5,496 nt of DNA from contig JAUHVS010000450.1 in the NCBI GenBank assembly GCA_030424955.1, forward strand, positions 1 to 5,496, read 5' to 3'. The position numbers and the translations under genes were made by a program. The DNA comes from a bacterium (GTDB lineage: Bacteria > Myxococcota_A > Bradymonadia > UBA7976 > UBA1532). The notes below the pieces were generated by a model. The model was not told where the DNA came from. It did not search any database and worked only from the letters and a program-made list of their open reading frames with translations. Of the stretch, positions 4,832 to 5,496 are shown piece after piece (the stretch's first letter is position 1; each line of letters starts with the position of its first letter).

Positions 4832-5496
4832 CTACTGCGGGACGCAGATCCCGATGCAGTCGGCGCCCATCGGCGGGGCGCAGTCATCGCGCGGATCATC
4901 GACGCAGAGCTGGTCGGCGTCGCACATGAACCCCGCGAACCCGCCGCACAGCTGATCGCCCACACACTGTCCCTCGCGGCAGAACTGTCCGGCGGGGCAG
5001 TCGGCGTTGCCGTTGCACGCGCCCGGCGCGCAGCCCTCGTCGATCTCACCGTCACCGTCGTTGTCGATGCCGTCGTTGCAGATCTCGTCGGGCACGACCT
5101 CGCCGGCGCACCACAGCGACTCGGCCACCTGGACACAGGGCGCGGCGGGGGCGCAGGCCTCGGGGCCATCCACGGGCACAGAGCCGGGCGGGCAGACGGC
5201 CGCAGCGGGGCCCGTACACCACTGCCCGGCGTCCGTCTGGAAGCAGACCGCGTCGTCCTGAAGGCAGCCCTCGGGGCCGTCGATGGGATCGCTCCCGGCC
5301 GGACAGGGCGGCGGCGGCGTGATGCAGGCGCCCGCCTCGCAGCGATCCGCGGGCGGACAGTCGGCGTCCCGCTGGCAGCCGTCGACGAGGCATGCCCCGT
5401 CGACACAGACCTCCCCAGGCGGACACTCGGCGTCGGCCGTGCACCCGAGGGCGCCGCCTGCGCCGCCCTCGCCGCCCATCCCCCCAGCGCCGCCTG
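4832..5496 (-). CDS. Cysteine-rich repeat protein, probably exported; N-terminus beyond the window
   Basis: The frame is open from the right edge to TAG at 4834-4832, giving 220 visible residues with 28 cysteines. The ATG at 5479 lies inside a Gly-rich tract (GGAGGMGGEGGAGGA) and is unlikely to be the start. The export signal must lie upstream, out of view. Counting from that Met, two repeats of C-x5-C-P-x4-C-x4-C (13-30, 35-52) are followed by two longer repeats beginning CPxGSxPxDGPE (59-90, 96-126). Next comes an acidic loop CNDGIDNDGDGEIDEGC (134-150), then a third short repeat (155-172). The C-terminal module begins CGGFAGF and contains CVDDPRDDC (192-200) and ADCIGIC (206-212). Such proteins are typically secreted or surface lipoproteins stabilised by disulfides; the acidic loop could bind calcium. 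I cannot assign a function. Confidence 0.82.
   Translation of the reverse strand, partial: GGAGGMGGEGGAGGALGCTADAECPPGEVCVDGACLVDGCQRDADCPPADRCEAGACITPPPPCPAGSDPIDGPEGCLQDDAVCFQTDAGQWCTGPAAAVCPPGSVPVDGPEACAPAAPCVQVAESLWCAGEVVPDEICNDGIDNDGDGEIDEGCAPGACNGNADCPAGQFCREGQCVGDQLCGGFAGFMCDADQLCVDDPRDDCAPPMGADCIGICVPQ
4964..5017 (-). repeat. Third copy of the four-cysteine repeat
   Basis: It encodes CNGNADCPAGQFCREGQC with the same spacing (C-x5-C-x5-C-x4-C) as the two tandem copies. It is separated from them by the longer repeats and the acidic loop. Confidence 0.75.
5030..5086 (-). other. Sequence encoding a calcium-loop-like acidic motif
   Basis: It encodes EICNDGIDNDGDGEIDEGC. The D-x-D-x-D-G-x-I-D core resembles the calcium-binding loops of EF-hand or thrombospondin type 3 repeats. 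Similar CNDGIDND-type loops are frequent in exported myxobacterial proteins. Calcium binding is inferred from the pattern only. Confidence 0.6.
5102..5305 (-). repeat. Two tandem repeats of the CPxGSxPxDGPE type
   Basis: The first copy (5210-5305) and second copy (5102-5194) share CPxGSxPxDGPExC, a middle cysteine and a closing WCxG. The spacing C-x12-C is identical, the middle gap is x6 in one and x5 in the other, and the last gap is x8 in both. Confidence 0.7.
5324..5443 (-). repeat. Two tandem four-cysteine repeats
   Basis: CTADAECPPGEVCVDGAC (5390-5443) and CQRDADCPPADRCEAGAC (5324-5377) have identical cysteine spacing and are joined by LVDG. This compact motif is common in exported proteins of Myxococcota. 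Confidence 0.8.

Noticed and set aside
5477..5479. ATG as the start of the cysteine-rich gene
   Set aside because: The frame stays open upstream to the window edge within the same Gly-rich tract, and there is no signal peptide after this Met.

Overview
This is a very GC-rich window whose genes have strong G/C third positions. A secreted protein combines short four-cysteine repeats with an 'ICNDGIDNDGDGEIDEG'-type acidic loop. That style is common in Myxococcota and related former Deltaproteobacteria, so I infer a chromosome from that group. The taxonomic call is an inference from style, not from a marker gene.

Layout, left to right. (1) The 3' end of a gene on the + strand (1-76), probably a LysR-type regulator resembling NhaR, overlaps by GTGA a Nudix hydrolase of the ADP-ribose pyrophosphatase kind (73-744). 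(2) A pirin-family cupin protein on the - strand (781-1806) converges on the Nudix gene. (3) A two-gene - strand operon follows in reading order: an ECF sigma factor resembling SigR (2725-3396), overlapping by ATGA a membrane-anchored zinc-binding anti-sigma factor (1952-2728). (4) A 292-bp divergent intergenic region (3397-3688) holds an AT-richer pocket with two dyads on the sigma side and a ribosome binding site on the ald side. (5) Alanine dehydrogenase, complete with all key residues, lies on the + strand (3689-4792). It ends in a perfect 8-bp stem hairpin. (6) On the - strand a cysteine-rich, probably exported protein (4832 to the right edge) is cut off at its N-terminus.

The sigma and anti-sigma genes form a clear regulatory module. 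The sigma factor should be held by the cytoplasmic ZAS domain (one upstream Cys plus HxxxCxxC), while a single membrane segment carries a domain of about 145 residues outside the cytoplasmic membrane. The other genes are metabolic or stress-related housekeeping types: ADP-ribose or nucleotide-sugar clean-up, iron-binding pirin, and alanine/pyruvate interconversion. Nothing in the sequence proves that the sigma factor controls them.

I see no tRNA, rRNA, CRISPR array, insertion sequence or phage gene. I do not see a clearly new multi-gene system. The points most worth checking are the redox-type ZAS joined to a membrane-anchored sensor, the dyads upstream of the sigma and pirin genes, and the repeat architecture of the cysteine-rich protein.
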